Shown here one piece after another: positions 11,845 through 23,813 of a DNA stretch of 64,000 nt. The position numbers and the translations under genes are program-made. Source of the DNA: Argopecten irradians (Eukaryota; Mollusca; Bivalvia; Pectinida; Pectinidae). The notes beneath the pieces are model-generated. The model searched no databases and was not told the origin of the DNA. It was given only the letters and a program-made list of their open reading frames with translations. Location: assembly GCF_041381155.1 (NCBI RefSeq), contig NC_091141.1, positions 23,952,828 through 24,016,827 on the forward strand, written 5' to 3'. The stretch's first letter is position 1. Every line of letters begins with the position of its first letter.

Positions 11845-11910
11845 TAACGCATTAAAACGAGATAATTAAACGAGTAGGACTAGATAATAAACGCGTTACG
11901 ATTATCGAAA
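11845..11910 (-). repeat. Inverted remnant of the 22-23-bp minisatellite
   Basis: Reads ACGCATTAAAACGAGATAAT followed by a second partial unit ending ATAATAAACGCGTTA, which is the reverse complement of the unit in the array at 10008-10370. Two to three units are present. With the main array it frames about 1.9 kb. Confidence 0.7.
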
Positions 11911-12886
11911 AAAATATGTAATTTATTTTTAAAGTGACACTAAAAGGCTTTCGTAGGAAAGACATACATGTAGTACTTGGTGTACAATTTCAAAATATGA
12001 AAAAGATATTACACAATATAATTGAAAGCTTGTCCTTACATTACGACCTTCGCAATCGTTTTAAAATAAGTGACAGCTGCTTACCAATGTTTACGAACAT
12101 TCATTATTATAGCATATTGATAGCAGCTGCGTAAGATATTAGAAATGCAGTCTATAAAGAAGGGTGATATGTACACGACAAACACCATTTGTGGTGATGA
12201 GTAAGTTGTGTAAAGCCATCACTCAGACTTCAGGTCTTGTTCGTAAACATATTAGCCACAAAGTTATTCTGTATGTAGATATGTGTCAATGTTTAGATAG
12301 GGTTCGTGAATGATCTTGTACAAACATTTTGTTAAAATTCGATATACAGTGGACATTTCGTAAGTGATTGTACATATTAAAACTTTTAAATTCCGTAATA
12401 TGTAGAAGAATGAACGCAGATAGCTATCAAGGAAAGGCGTGGTCGTCTTAAAACTATTGATTTATCGACAGTACTATGCAAATGTGTTAGTATTGTTATG
12501 CTAGTATAGCATTGACGTACACCATTAAGCCGACATTTGACGTACAGTCAGATGGATAAACACACCTAATCAATTAGCCATGGCGCATAGATGTAGCAAC
12601 CATTGAGACGACTGCTGATTGGGAGACGGGGAGCAAAAGACATGCTCTACGCATTATCTTAAAAATGAAACCTGCATTGGCTTAGTCGAGACGCTGTTTT
12701 AATGTGTATGTCTGGGATGGAAGGTGATTACAGCAGGGGAAACTAATTAAAGTACTCAAAGTCCTGCAAATAGAACGAAGCAGAAACAAAAAAAAAAAAA
12801 AATAGAATGAAATCGAATGAATTTCCGAAATCAAAATATATAAATATATTTTTTTCATAAAAACATCAAACTGTTAAGCAGGTATG
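11911..12886. other. Non-coding stretch
   Basis: No exon or repeat recognised other than a poly-A run near 12790. Confidence 0.4.
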
Positions 12887-13032
12887 CCGATATGAACACT
12901 AGATCCTAGTTAGTATATAAAATATGACTACGCAATATCTATAAATCCACTTGGGTAATGCGGTAGAATACTAGCATCTGATATACAAACTGGATCAATT
13001 ATTTTAAATTCCTGGAACTTCCTTCAGGTTGT
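12887..13032 (+). repeat. Direct repeat, copy 1
   Basis: Starts CGATATGAACACTAGATCCT and matches 13793-13950 in order: CTAGTTAGTATA, AAATATGACTAC, AAATCCACTTGG, GATATACAAACTGGAT and CAAGTTGTTT-like end blocks. A further block (GTGAGTGTGGATCATGAGAA) occurs at 13383, equivalent to one at 13961, so the original duplicated unit was longer and was interrupted. Confidence 0.7.
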
Positions 13033-13792
13033 TTAACGAAATAAACAGAAAGGGAAGTAGCATGTCATTTTAACCCCTGGCAAGTAAGGTCTATGTAAAC
13101 AACAGAACATGAACAACCTACATTGTAAGAATCTAGTAAGCGTTTTGACGTAGACAACTTTATTTCACTTTGAGTTGATTGGATGCATATGGGAAAGAAA
13201 TATATAATTTGGGATATATGATATAATATTTATTTGAAATATTTTATCATTTCATTCACTCAATTGCGGATTTGTTTAAGTACCTTGTCTAATTACACAC
13301 GTGAACATGGCTAAATATAGCTGACAGGAGTATGATATGTGGACGTCGTTGTCAAAACAGATCAATCATTAAGTGAAATAAAGTGAGTGTGGATCATGAG
13401 AATACGACAAAAACACATTCGTCATACCAAATTCATTACATACAAAAATTTTCTTCGAATTCCAGTGGTTACTTTCACTAATGTGATATCCACCATCGGA
13501 GTGTGCCGTTATGGTAACGCACGACTGGGTGGTCTTTAAAGTTTACTTTATGAGACCAGACAATGTATCTGGCAAGTTGGTGTTTGAAGATGTCGTTCCT
13601 CACTAGTGGTCTTCAAATGGCAGCCCAGTAGGCCTGTTATTACTTCTCGGGCGTGATCGGACAGGGGACTCCTGACCTTTACACGTCCGTGCCGAGGATC
13701 GATCTACGGCTGCTAGGAGAAAGGCGAGTGGATTAACAAGTACACTACCCACTTTTCTGTTTTGCTTTGAAATGTTTCGTCTGCAGTGTATT

Positions 13793-14000
13793 CGATATGA
13801 ACACTAACTCCTAGTTAGTATACAAAATATGACTACACATTATTGATAAATCCACTTGGTTAATGAGGTACAAGTAGAAAAATAGCATTTGATATACAAA
13901 CTGGATTACTTATTTAAAAATCACAGGAAAATTATTCAAGTTGTTTAAAGAGTTTAAAGTGAGCGTGGGTCATGGGAACACAACAAAAAATCAACCTAAT
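13793..14000 (+). repeat. Direct repeat, copy 2
   Basis: Counterpart of 12887-13032 and of the block near 13383. In this copy the parts separated by about 350 bases in copy 1 are adjacent, so copy 1 carries an insertion or copy 2 a deletion. Nothing coding is seen. Confidence 0.7.
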
Positions 14001-17000
14001 AAACTGACCTGCATTGCGATACAATAGGTCCGAAATAGAACCGATTGATGACGTAGATTGACACCACGACAGTATGCAAACGATTTATATTCGTTGAGTA
14101 TATTGATTATAGGGGATTTAGGGGTTCTATATCGATGTACTTTGATTTCCTTCTACATTGAAAACACACACAAAATTAAAGATGATAAGTAAAGTTCAAA
14201 CGCATACATTTGAGATCTAAAAATAATAAAGTAAAACACGGGATCGAACACGTTCATTCTACTTATATAACTGTTTTCAATGTCACAGCATTGTTCGTGC
14301 AATTAATCATTAAATTGTCACATACAAACTAACATAACAAAGGATATAGCTGACATATGTCGAGACAGCTAAAGTAACTCTACTTTTGTTTTCTAAGGGG
14401 AGGTGATATTAATATATGCATATTTCAATATTGGAAACGTAGATTGCATGAGTTAGTTTAGGCTTCCTTTTAATTATATAGTCACGGCCGAAGTTGTAAT
14501 CACGGTTTTCGGTTTTTCTAATAACAGTGCCTAAAATGGTACATGCTTCCTTATTGATGTTGTCTTCATCTGAGTAATCAGTTACCAAAACAGTGTTTGA
14601 TTTCAAGTGATGCATTTTCAATCTTGACTAATAGACGATTTTGTGTCTATAATTTTTTACTAACTTTAGGTCAGACCTAAATTACGCCCTTTATCGAAAC
14701 GCAATTTAGTCGGAAAGGTAGTGTAGTCTCAAAGTTAGTCCCGGCTAAGCTTAGTTATTGACTTAGGTCGCTTTGTTAAACGGGTCCCAGATGCTTAACT
14801 ACGAATAACACTTATAGGATAAGTTTTAGTTTTGGCTTAAAGGTTGGTTTCGCCCAATCAAATATATATATATTTTTTTTGTAAAATCCGATAGACGGAA
14901 GAAAAGATGAAAAAAACATATCAAAAACACCTCAATTTAATTTCTCGATGTGTACGAGATTAAATAAATGTGTCTTGAATACAAAAATGAAGGACATCCT
15001 TGATTTATTACTATTGCGATAGATTGCGTTGTCGAAGTTTCGCGCATGCGCATTGTTATGCACTAAAAGTAAACAAAATGGCTGAACGAAAGCGTGTGAG
15101 AAAAACAATGTATTTGAATCTGAATTTTTTAACAATCAAGCACCATAAAATTACTATTTTATATTGTAAACTGAAAATTCTGTATCATATCTTTGAAATG
15201 ATCCGTATTGGTTGGCCTCACAGTAAACGTAATATAAGTTTCAACAACTGTTTTTGTAGATAAGTATGCATGCTCTTTATATTCTTAATATTTATTTACA
15301 TCAATATACTCTGAAACGTTGAAACGAAAATTATCTGTGTGTGTCAGATAGGCTACCACTAAATACATGCCGAATCTCTCACATCCCCCTATAACACTCA
15401 GGCAGTCAAATTAACAAGTGAAAGTGATCAAACATTATAATGTCTTAAGTTAGGAATCAAACACGTATAAAATTACCAAAAGACAGCGGTTGATTTGTCA
15501 AAAAGATAATGTTCTGCTCGATGTCATGGAAATCAACTCAAACTATAAGGTAGCAAATTATGTGTACAAGTCTAAAATACGGTTCATTGTTAACGATAAG
15601 CAATCATCCCATGACAAATGTCAAAGTAAGGTCGAATAAATGAATACTACTATTATTTTACCAAATATTTATATCAGTGTAACTTTTTATATGACTGGTA
15701 AGTAACACATCGTTTTTTGTCTATGGTTCGTGTTCTTGTTAATAATATAATGTCTGACATGACTTTCGATCGAAACTCTATTGGGGTCAACATGCATGGA
15801 AATCAATGATAGTATTTATTTGTATGCAAGCAATCGGAAAATATCATACCTGCAGACAGATAATCCGAAATAAATTCTGTCTCAACGAACGAATATCCTG
15901 ATGAGAATTAATCTTTTGGGAAAACACAACCCAAAGCCAAATGGAAATATAACAATGATATATTAGATATGAAAGCAGAACTTAAAAAAAAAACAAAAAA
16001 AAAACAGATGATATTTGATTACCTAATCTAAGATATTACCACGGCGGTAATTATAGATACCATAGTGAACAAAAGTGTATCCATAACTTACAAAAAAATC
16101 CAAATTTATTTTTCGACTCTCTTTTCTGTGCAATCATTATGAAGTTGTCTTTGCCATTCAGAAGCGACTTTAGAAATGACACGGCCATTTTTATGTTGAG
16201 ACAAAGTATCCACTATGTCTCCACCTCTTGGGATCATATCTACCGGAAGTGTACCAGAATTCATGTGAACTCATGTATACATGCTCGAAAGAATGAGGTC
16301 CTGGGTGTATTTAAAGTAAAAAAGTACCAGGCATGATATGTCGAAATATTACCAGATATGAAATGCTTAATAGCATGTCTTTTTACATATAAATTGTGAT
16401 CTTAATTTTATAAAATTGGTATCACAATATTAAAAATAATTGGTCAGAAGCAAGGAATACAACTGTGTGGCGAGTATGAATACATTTTGTTACCATAGTG
16501 ATATGATTAACAATGCTCTACACCAGCCTAAACCTTAATGTTGTTTATTGTCTTGATAACTTATAAGGTTGAATAACTAGGTTCTGGGATCCAGGTTTCT
16601 ATTGAGACCGAATGACTTTGTCAGCGTTACAGGGGAAATAAATGACAGAGACTAAATAAGACAATATAAGTGACTTCAGGTACATTGAATATAAACATAA
16701 ATGGGATCTACCAAGTCGTAACAGGAGGATGTATACAAACGCGCAAGATATATACTGTATTTTAAGTTATATATCCATATAGCAAACCTGTTGCTAATAA
16801 ATACAGTAGATGTGATAATAGCTTTCTCGGCTTCTCTAGCCAACGTTGACATCTGAAGCTGGCCTCTACACCTTATCGCTGTAATTTTGAGGGGCTAAAA
16901 CCTTAATGAGGAGACCTAGGAGATCGAGGGGGACAACCAAGTGTTAGGTGTTCGGTAGGGAAGCTTAAGTCAAAGCCAAATTTAATGCAGGCGTTCAAGC

Positions 17001-17690
17001 TCCAAACTTACCCAAACTTACATAAAATACCTGATATTATTGAAGATGAATAAACATGGGTAGTAAATCCTTAAATATCGTCCCCTTTATTGAGATACTA
17101 CAATAAAAGCCTACTTTTATTATGAACTAATGCAACTTAAATGTAAAATCTAAGTTTTTTACACTTGAAAAGCAAAGTGTAAGACACTGACATTGATAGT
17201 TTCAATCTAAAATAGCCTGAATGAACGTCGGAATATATGCACAAGTGCTACCAGTCAACAGGTGACATAGGTAGTTTGGTAAAAGAAAATACGTAAGATT
17301 AATCAATATCTCTCCACGATTTTACCTCTTACAACAATACTGACCAATGAGTTATCTTATCTAATTCAATTAGATATCATTTGTATACGCTTGGCAAATA
17401 GTGATTTTTGCTCAAGTTCCTATGAAATACCATAGGATATTTTGTTTATAATTATAACCAGAATATGAATTTATTCTACATTGTATTACGAGTTTTGTCT
17501 CAATTTACTTCATTTTAAACATCTTTGTTTCACATTCCTTTAATTTCACCAAAAGGTTTTATGAAGTATCCTCCTTTTAGTACATTGATTACTTTGATAT
17601 CATTTGGATTTTAATTTTAAGCCAATGAAAAGTTTTGTTACAAGCAAAGCAAAGTTTTCTTACGGATTATTTGATTTTCCATTTCAACAC
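14001..17690. other. Long non-coding stretch
   Basis: No exon is supported. Around 14655-14790 there are mirrored TTAGGTC/GACCTAA-type blocks that may be a decayed foldback element related to 55330-55458. The rest is AT-rich with short homopolymer runs. Confidence 0.4.
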
Positions 17691-17910
17691 AATTTTCTTG
17701 TTTTAAAGATCACATGCAAAGTAAGTGGTCTTACGGAGTCTTAAATTTTCTTGTTTTAAAGATCACATGCAAAGTAAGTGGTCTTACGGAGTCTTGAATT
17801 TTCTTGTTTTAAAGATCACATGCAAAGTAAGTGGTCTTACGGAGTCTTGAATTTTCTTGTTTTAAAGATCGCATGCAAAGTAAGTGGTCTTACGGAGTCT
17901 TGAATTTTCT
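17691..17910. repeat. 53-bp tandem repeat, four copies
   Basis: Four near-identical units run TTTTCTTGTTTTAAAGATC, then CATGCAAAGTAAGTGGTCTT and ACGGAGTCTTGAA. Sequence identity between units is very high, so the expansion is recent. It begins about 70 bases past the stop codon of the ZU5 gene and may lie in its 3' untranslated region. Confidence 0.95.
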
Positions 17911-17980
17911 ATTTCAACATAGTTTAACCTGTTGTAAAGACCAGTTGCATATTGCCCTACATAAACAATAAGGTAACAAG

Positions 17981-20706
17981 TCAGCGATCTGGGATATGGC
18001 TGTTTTTACTTCCTCGTCGCTGTGTACCATCGACCATCCGTTTTGCTGTTTTGGGCCGCAAATTGATATCCATGTAAAGATCAGAGTTAAAATATGCCGT
18101 ATGTAACAGTCGCTTTGGTGGAGTATCACTTTCATACTGAATGATCCCAGTTTCAGATTTTATTCCCCTGCTTTTGACAATCGGGAAATGGTTGAATATT
18201 TCCGCCGCATTCCGATCGTAGTACATAAAATTGCTGTTGACCGGAACCTCAGGGGCTGGCCTCACTCTTCCGTGTGTAGATACTGTGATTCTCATTCGGC
18301 CAAAATTCGCTATAGATACAGTCGGAGATACAGTATTCCTCAAATAAATTTTGTTGGGGTCACACTTCAGTTGTTCTTCTCTCTCTTTCAGTTTTTCCTC
18401 TTGAACAATATCAGACCACAAATGAATTTGATCATCGACATCCTTTAGCAAGAAAACCAAAATGCGGCAGTAGTCTGGACCCAAACCAAATGTTTTCCCA
18501 AGCAATCCAGTTAGGTCCTTTTTGCGTTCGCCGCAGGTAATCCCAGCTCTGTTAAGGAATTGAAAAGATTTTTTTTGTCTTTTATACCATCACACCAGTT
18601 CAAACATCTCAGAATAAGGATAGTGTAATTAATAAGAGTAAGATATAATTCAAACCCTTCACTGCTTCAATGAAACTTCATAACTTGTTCCGTCCTTAAA
18701 TTACCCTGGCTGTTAATGGGTCGTAGCACAAAACATAAAATAAATGGCAGGTCTGTGTATAAAAGATGGAACCAATACAAACTTACCCTGAAAACTTATC
18801 GACTTCCATCTCGTATATCTGCTCGTCATTCGCATCTTCCGTCACCACTCTTGATACTTTAACACCGTCCATAATCTTTAAACTACCATCGTCGTCACAA
18901 TGGAAATAGTAGATTTCATGGGATACGTCTTTGGCAGACATAGTATCTAGTCTGAGGCGAAGTTTCACCTTCTTTTTGAAAGGCTGCGAGTGATGAACAT
19001 ATACGATGTCTGATAAGCCTGAAATGATACACTCTTCGTCGGACGTGATATTTGCTACTCTCTTCTTCTTAATTTCACTTTCAACGGACAATGCCTATTG
19101 TAATAAAACGGGAGATAAATCTTAAATCATAACATAATTCTGCAGAGGATTTTCATCATAAAAAGCAAATGAATGGAAAGACGATTAAAATAATAAAAAA
19201 TCTAAGGTAGTGTACTGTATAGTAACTAATATTCGCGGGGTTTTAATCTCGCAAATTAGCGGGTCAATCCAAAATGGCGAAATTTAATACCTCGCAAAAC
19301 TTATCAAAATCATGGTTTCACGTATTACAGTCTTTCATAAGAATGCGATTTTAAAATGCTAGTAAAATAACTCGCGATAAATAAATTTCTTCGAATAAGT
19401 CCAAACCAATGAATCGCGACAATTTACACCCACGAACTTTAACGACTATACAGTAGTAATATAAGAAATAAGATAAGATAATGTTAACATATTAAAAGAT
19501 AAGATAATGTTAACATATTAAAAAAATAAGATAATGTTAACATATTAAAAGATAAGATAATGTTAACATATTAAAAGATAAGATAATGTTAACATATTAA
19601 AAAAATAAGATAATTTTCAAACTTAATTTTACTTCTATTATTACCAGTTGTATCCTAAAAATTGAACTCCATTTTGAAAATGCTTAATAGTGTAAACACC
19701 AATAAGTAATTACAAGCTGATTGTAAAAGTATCAGATTTTTTTATAAACACCTGGCGTTCAGACTATTGTAAAAGTATCAGATTTTTTTATAAACACCTG
19801 GCGTTCAGACTTTTTATCTTAAGGGAAGTATATGCAAATAAGATTTACTGAATCTGAATATTACCACAGTGAAGTTAAAATGATCAGATAACAAATTTTA
19901 GGATTTACGTACGCTGATAGCTATATTAGTGTCTCCCTGGACAGCTCCTTCCGGAAATGATATTTGCTGATGGGTACAAAGGTCGTTTCTATACTCAAAT
20001 CCATCCCTAGTTACGGTGATATCCTCTCGCATGTACCGCATGGTGAAGTAAATGGTACGAGTGGTAAAAGGGGCGTACACATCGACATCAACTGTGTTGC
20101 ATCCAACCTGTTTAATTTGGATAGATTGTTCAAAGAATTTAAAATTTCGTTGCAGATGCCTACTACCTACTTTTCCGAAGTATTCACTTCGATGCTTATT
20201 ACTAATTAAAGGAAAGAAAGAAAGTAAACACTTATTTTTATACATGTACATTGCCGAAAATTGAAACATTGTATCTCATAATGATTATACAACGTATACA
20301 TGTACATCGTTGATGTAAACAAACCTTTTGGTCTATTTCCGTTACCGTCCATGTCTTCCCGTTGTATTGATGGAAAATATATATCACCAAATTTTTAGGG
20401 ATTTCCAAGTTCAAGGACATTTTGATGTAGTCTTTAGACTTCGCTTCGTCTGTGTCATCTACTTCAGTATAAATACAGGTAGTCGTCTCATCAAGACCCC
20501 GACAATTGTAATCAAACAATACAGACTTATCCGGTTTTTCCAGATCCTTTGTCGCAGACTCATCATCATCACCAGTCTGTTCGAGTTCTTCTATTTTGAT
20601 GTTAAATATGGTGGAGACAAAAACTTCATCCTTGTTTACTTTTAACTCTGAAAATCGTCTATTTCGTTCTTGGTTATCCCATGGACTGATGCTCACAGCT
20701 GCTTTT
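17981..20706 (-). CDS. ZU5/UPA-domain protein, 3' four exons
   Basis: The product resembles the ZU5-UPA tandem of UNC5, PIDD and ankyrin, an intracellular module that scaffolds signalling. Four exons join in phase: 20325-20706 (starts phase 2), 19913-20194, 18787-19094 and 17981-18548. Donors are GTTTGT, GTACGT and GTAAGT; acceptors end TAATAAG, ACAATAG and TTAACAG. The ZU5 signature lies across exons 2 and 3: ISFPEGAVQGDTNIAIS, then LSDIVYVHHSQPFKKKVKL, the usual 'P-GA' and 'hydrophobic-F-KPV' pattern. Exon 4 has a UPA-like start (DYCRILVFLLKDVDDQIHLW). About 512 residues are visible. The first exon has no recognised domain and an acidic stretch. No death domain follows; translation stops at 17981, though another frame (SDEEVKTAISQIADLLP, 17914-18135) might belong to an alternative end. 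5' exons upstream of 20706 were not found. Confidence 0.7.
19213..19455. mobile_element. MITE in a ZU5-gene intron
   Basis: TACTGTATAGT at the left is exactly inverted at the right (ACTATACAGTA). Pairing continues imperfectly inward through TTCGCGGG/CCCACGAA blocks for about 40 bases. The 243-bp element has no coding capacity. It lies in the intron between the exons at 19913 and 19094. Confidence 0.75.
19470..19617. repeat. 26-27-bp tandem repeat, about five copies
   Basis: Unit TAAGATAATGTTAACATATT plus AAAAGA or AAAAAA. It sits immediately beside the MITE in the same ZU5-gene intron. Confidence 0.9.
19721..19811. repeat. 46-bp direct duplication
   Basis: Two near-perfect copies of TTGTAAAAGTATCAGATTTT through GGCGTTCAGAC in tandem, inside the same intron of the ZU5 gene. 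Confidence 0.9.
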
Positions 20707-21880
20707 CTAGAAAATATATAAAAACATGAATAAATGTGTTTGTGTATTTTGTTTACATACAGATTTAATAACGTAGACAATTAAAGGTTATGATTGGAGT
20801 GTGAAACGAATATATTACAGGTTCGTGCACAGATATGCGCGATTAAACAAACAAGTTTCAAACCAGATTTTGGCATTTTCCCTTTGTTACACAATGACGG
20901 ATAAAGACAAGACAAAGACTGTATGTGTAATGAATAATGAAAATGTATCATACAACTAAAAGCCAAAGTGATGAACTCTACATATGACACTTCTTATTTT
21001 GTAAATTTTATTTTCAATTTATCAGTATCATTATATAAAAAATAATGTTTAAATCTGAATGCATTTACACATTTTGAACCCATACGTAGATGTGACCGTT
21101 TTAATTTGCTGTTATATATTCTTTCAAATATAATATGTAAAATATAATGGCATTTGCATGCAGCTATAAAATAGAAACGAGTTACCACAACATGCAACGC
21201 ATAACTTGATATCGCCGAAGCTTCTACCGAATAACCCCAACAGTTTATGACATGCATTGGATACTTTAAACCAACTTTCATTCACGGGTACTAAATTTCA
21301 TTACAAAAACATTTTCGAAATGGAAATCCATTTCAATTTAATTTCGCAAGCATTATGAAAGATATTGGCTTCGCAAGGATAAACGTTAGCGATTTTACCT
21401 TAACGGAAAAAAGTTGGCTTGTAGTAATTTATTAAGCCGTACTAATATCTCTAAATGTACTATAATATTTTCATGTCCGTTTTTCTTTGCTATATAATCT
21501 TACCAACTGGGAAATCGTTTACACTTGTGTAAATACATTCGGTTGTCGCGCAAAAAATCATACACCGGAACACTGACTTGTTTCTGTATTTTTAATTCTT
21601 CAATTAAACATTTTGAATAAAATGAACACCTTAAAGTATATTTCAAAGAATAAGATATTTGAGAAATATTGCATCAATGGAATGAAAAAGATAATGTTAT
21701 CGTAGAACTATATTTTGTGTACTTTCTGAACTTGACAACATTTCCCGCCAAACTGGAGCCAGCTGTTCCGGGATTCCATTATTTGACCGGCTGTTACATC
21801 AATCGTATAACGTTGAACAAACGAAGTTTTATTTTATCGGAACATTATATTTAAAAGAAATCGTCGATTGAAATGTAAAT
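20707..21880. other. Upstream intron or flank of the ZU5 gene
   Basis: The exon starting at 20706 needs an earlier exon (phase 2), but none was recognised here. Open frames at 20781-21281 and 21669-21854 lack splice context and similarity and are not supported. Confidence 0.4.
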
Positions 21881-22036
21881 ATAAGGAATGATTTTTAATT
21901 TGTTTTGTTTACTGTGTAAACTGCATTTGTATGACAGACATTTCAAGATGACGTGCTAACGCGAGTCACTTAAAATATCTGTCCAACAAATGCAGTTTAC
22001 ACACTAGTAAACAACAACAAAAAAATAATTCCTTTA
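21881..22036. mobile_element. 156-bp foldback element
   Basis: The left arm ATAAGGAATGATTTTT through TGTAAACTGCATTTGT is mirrored by ACAAATGCAGTTTACA through ATTCCTTTAT. Arms are about 60 bases with few mismatches, and the short loop contains unrelated sequence. It is a typical small non-autonomous foldback with no coding content. Confidence 0.8.
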
Positions 22037-23248
22037 TTATGTCCTGCCCAGGGATGTGAAAGGTCAATTATAACATCGGGCGTAAAATGTACTAATAATT
22101 ACGAATTAAAAATAAATACGGGTAGGAACTCTAGTTTTGCTATTAACTATGTATTTAAAATATCTAACAGCAGATATTTCATACGTAATGCATGTAATAC
22201 AATACAAAAAAAAATGAAATCAATTTCATTTTATCGAAATAATTTCATTTTATCCGTGATATCCACTTATATATGAGATTTTTTTCGTGTCCATGTTCGC
22301 CGTGTAACATAAACCAAATATTACAAATATTTTAAGAATCAAACTGGGTAATTCAGGGTGATTATTGGTTGATTTACCACTGAAAGTCAACCGTTCAGTA
22401 ACATATAACAAAGGTTTTTTTATGAAAATGCTCATATAAAAAAGGGTTGGGATACGTAACATTTAGTTTCCGCAATGTTACGTCCAATAAATTTCGTATA
22501 TTACCGATAACACTTCGCATATTATACAGTTTTATAGCCAATAAAAGATATTAGTAAATATCTTTAAACTTATTTTATATGTTCCATCATTTACGCAAAT
22601 TAATTGAATAACCGTAAAATGTGTCCGTCATACTTTGGTGTCCGTTTGTTATGTCTTTTTAGTGTGATACATTATTGGTTATTCGAGACTAACGACAACC
22701 AGGAGCACTGGTTTTTACAAGAAATCTGGGTCATAAAACCCACTTTCGTCTTTATTAGCCGTGACCTGAAGGGATATTGACGGTCAAGTGTAAGTATAGG
22801 CAGTGTTACGTCCTTGTCGAATTACCATTTTCCCGTTGTGATTACTTTATGGACATCAAGCAGGAATTGTGTCATTTCGATGCTTTGATATTTCATTTTA
22901 AGTACAATAATCTATATTGTCGTATTTTTCAATGAAATCGGCCTGTCGTTAAATCGGTTGATACATGTACACAGTGTCCATTTTACATCTTTTTCAGCTT
23001 CCCTTTTCAACCACTGGCTCATACATCTAACTGTTATCATATTATTTATAAGAAAAACGTTGGTCAAAGAACGGCACTCTGAATATGTAACGTTTGTGGA
23101 ATGAAGTTCACAGGAACATTGACTCGGTGTTTATAAAAATGGAAACACCGAGTAAATATGCTATATATATATCACTTGGCCATGTATTGGCCAATGAAAA
23201 TAGATAAAAATCAGAGGATATCTATCATATATATATAAAATTAAATGG
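22037..23248. other. Non-coding stretch
   Basis: No exon or repeat recognised. Runs of TTTCATTTTATC near 22225-22255 are AT-simple sequence. Confidence 0.4.
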
Positions 23249-23369
23249 GTTTTCATTTCATATGTGATTTTATGAAACGAGTCTAAGAAGTTTTTATTTT
23301 TGCGAGCCTTAGCGATCAAAAATAAAAACTTCGTGGCGAGTTTCATGAAATTTCATATGAAATGAAAAC
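23249..23369. mobile_element. 121-bp foldback element
   Basis: GTTTTCATTTCATATG at the left is mirrored by CATATGAAATGAAAAC at the right. Pairing continues through ATGAAAC/GTTTCAT and AAGTTTTTATTTTTG/CAAAAATAAAAACTT, giving a hairpin with a loop of only a few bases. Confidence 0.8.
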
Positions 23370-23813
23370 AAATTAAAGCTACTTTTTTATCACATAATGA
23401 ATTTTAAGGGATTTTTTCCATCTAATAAAAACGACACTTCTAAATTCCAACGCATCACCGACTTCTAAAAGGCGGTGTTAGCTAGGCCTCCGCGATGCCA
23501 AAGTAGTGCCTTAAAAGCGTTATCATTTTTGTCAAATAAAAAAAATATAGGTTAAATTGATATTATTTAATCAACAGAACATCAGTTTTAATTGATTCAT
23601 ATAAAAGCATTACATTTAACGTTTTGAAAACAGTTTTATAGTATATACGTATCGATTGAAAATGACCTAGTTCATGGCGTCATAGCGCGCGACATTCCGC
23701 ACCGTGGCCTTGACACCAGCCACATTTGAAAGTTCACTGACTGTCTGAATCTGGAACGATAATTCGTAGACGTTTAGGTTTTACAGTCGAGATGTCAGCT
23801 TTATTGTTAGAGT
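23370..23813. other. Non-coding stretch beside the Crypton
   Basis: No exon seen. The 3' end of the Crypton is not defined by a terminal motif here. Confidence 0.35.

Noticed and set aside
14655-14790. Foldback element with TTAGGTC blocks
   Set aside because: Mirrored blocks are short and irregular; no end could be set, so it is mentioned only as a possibility in the stretch entry.
17691-17910. CRISPR-like array
   Set aside because: The units are contiguous with no unique spacers, and the genome is eukaryotic; it is a plain tandem repeat.
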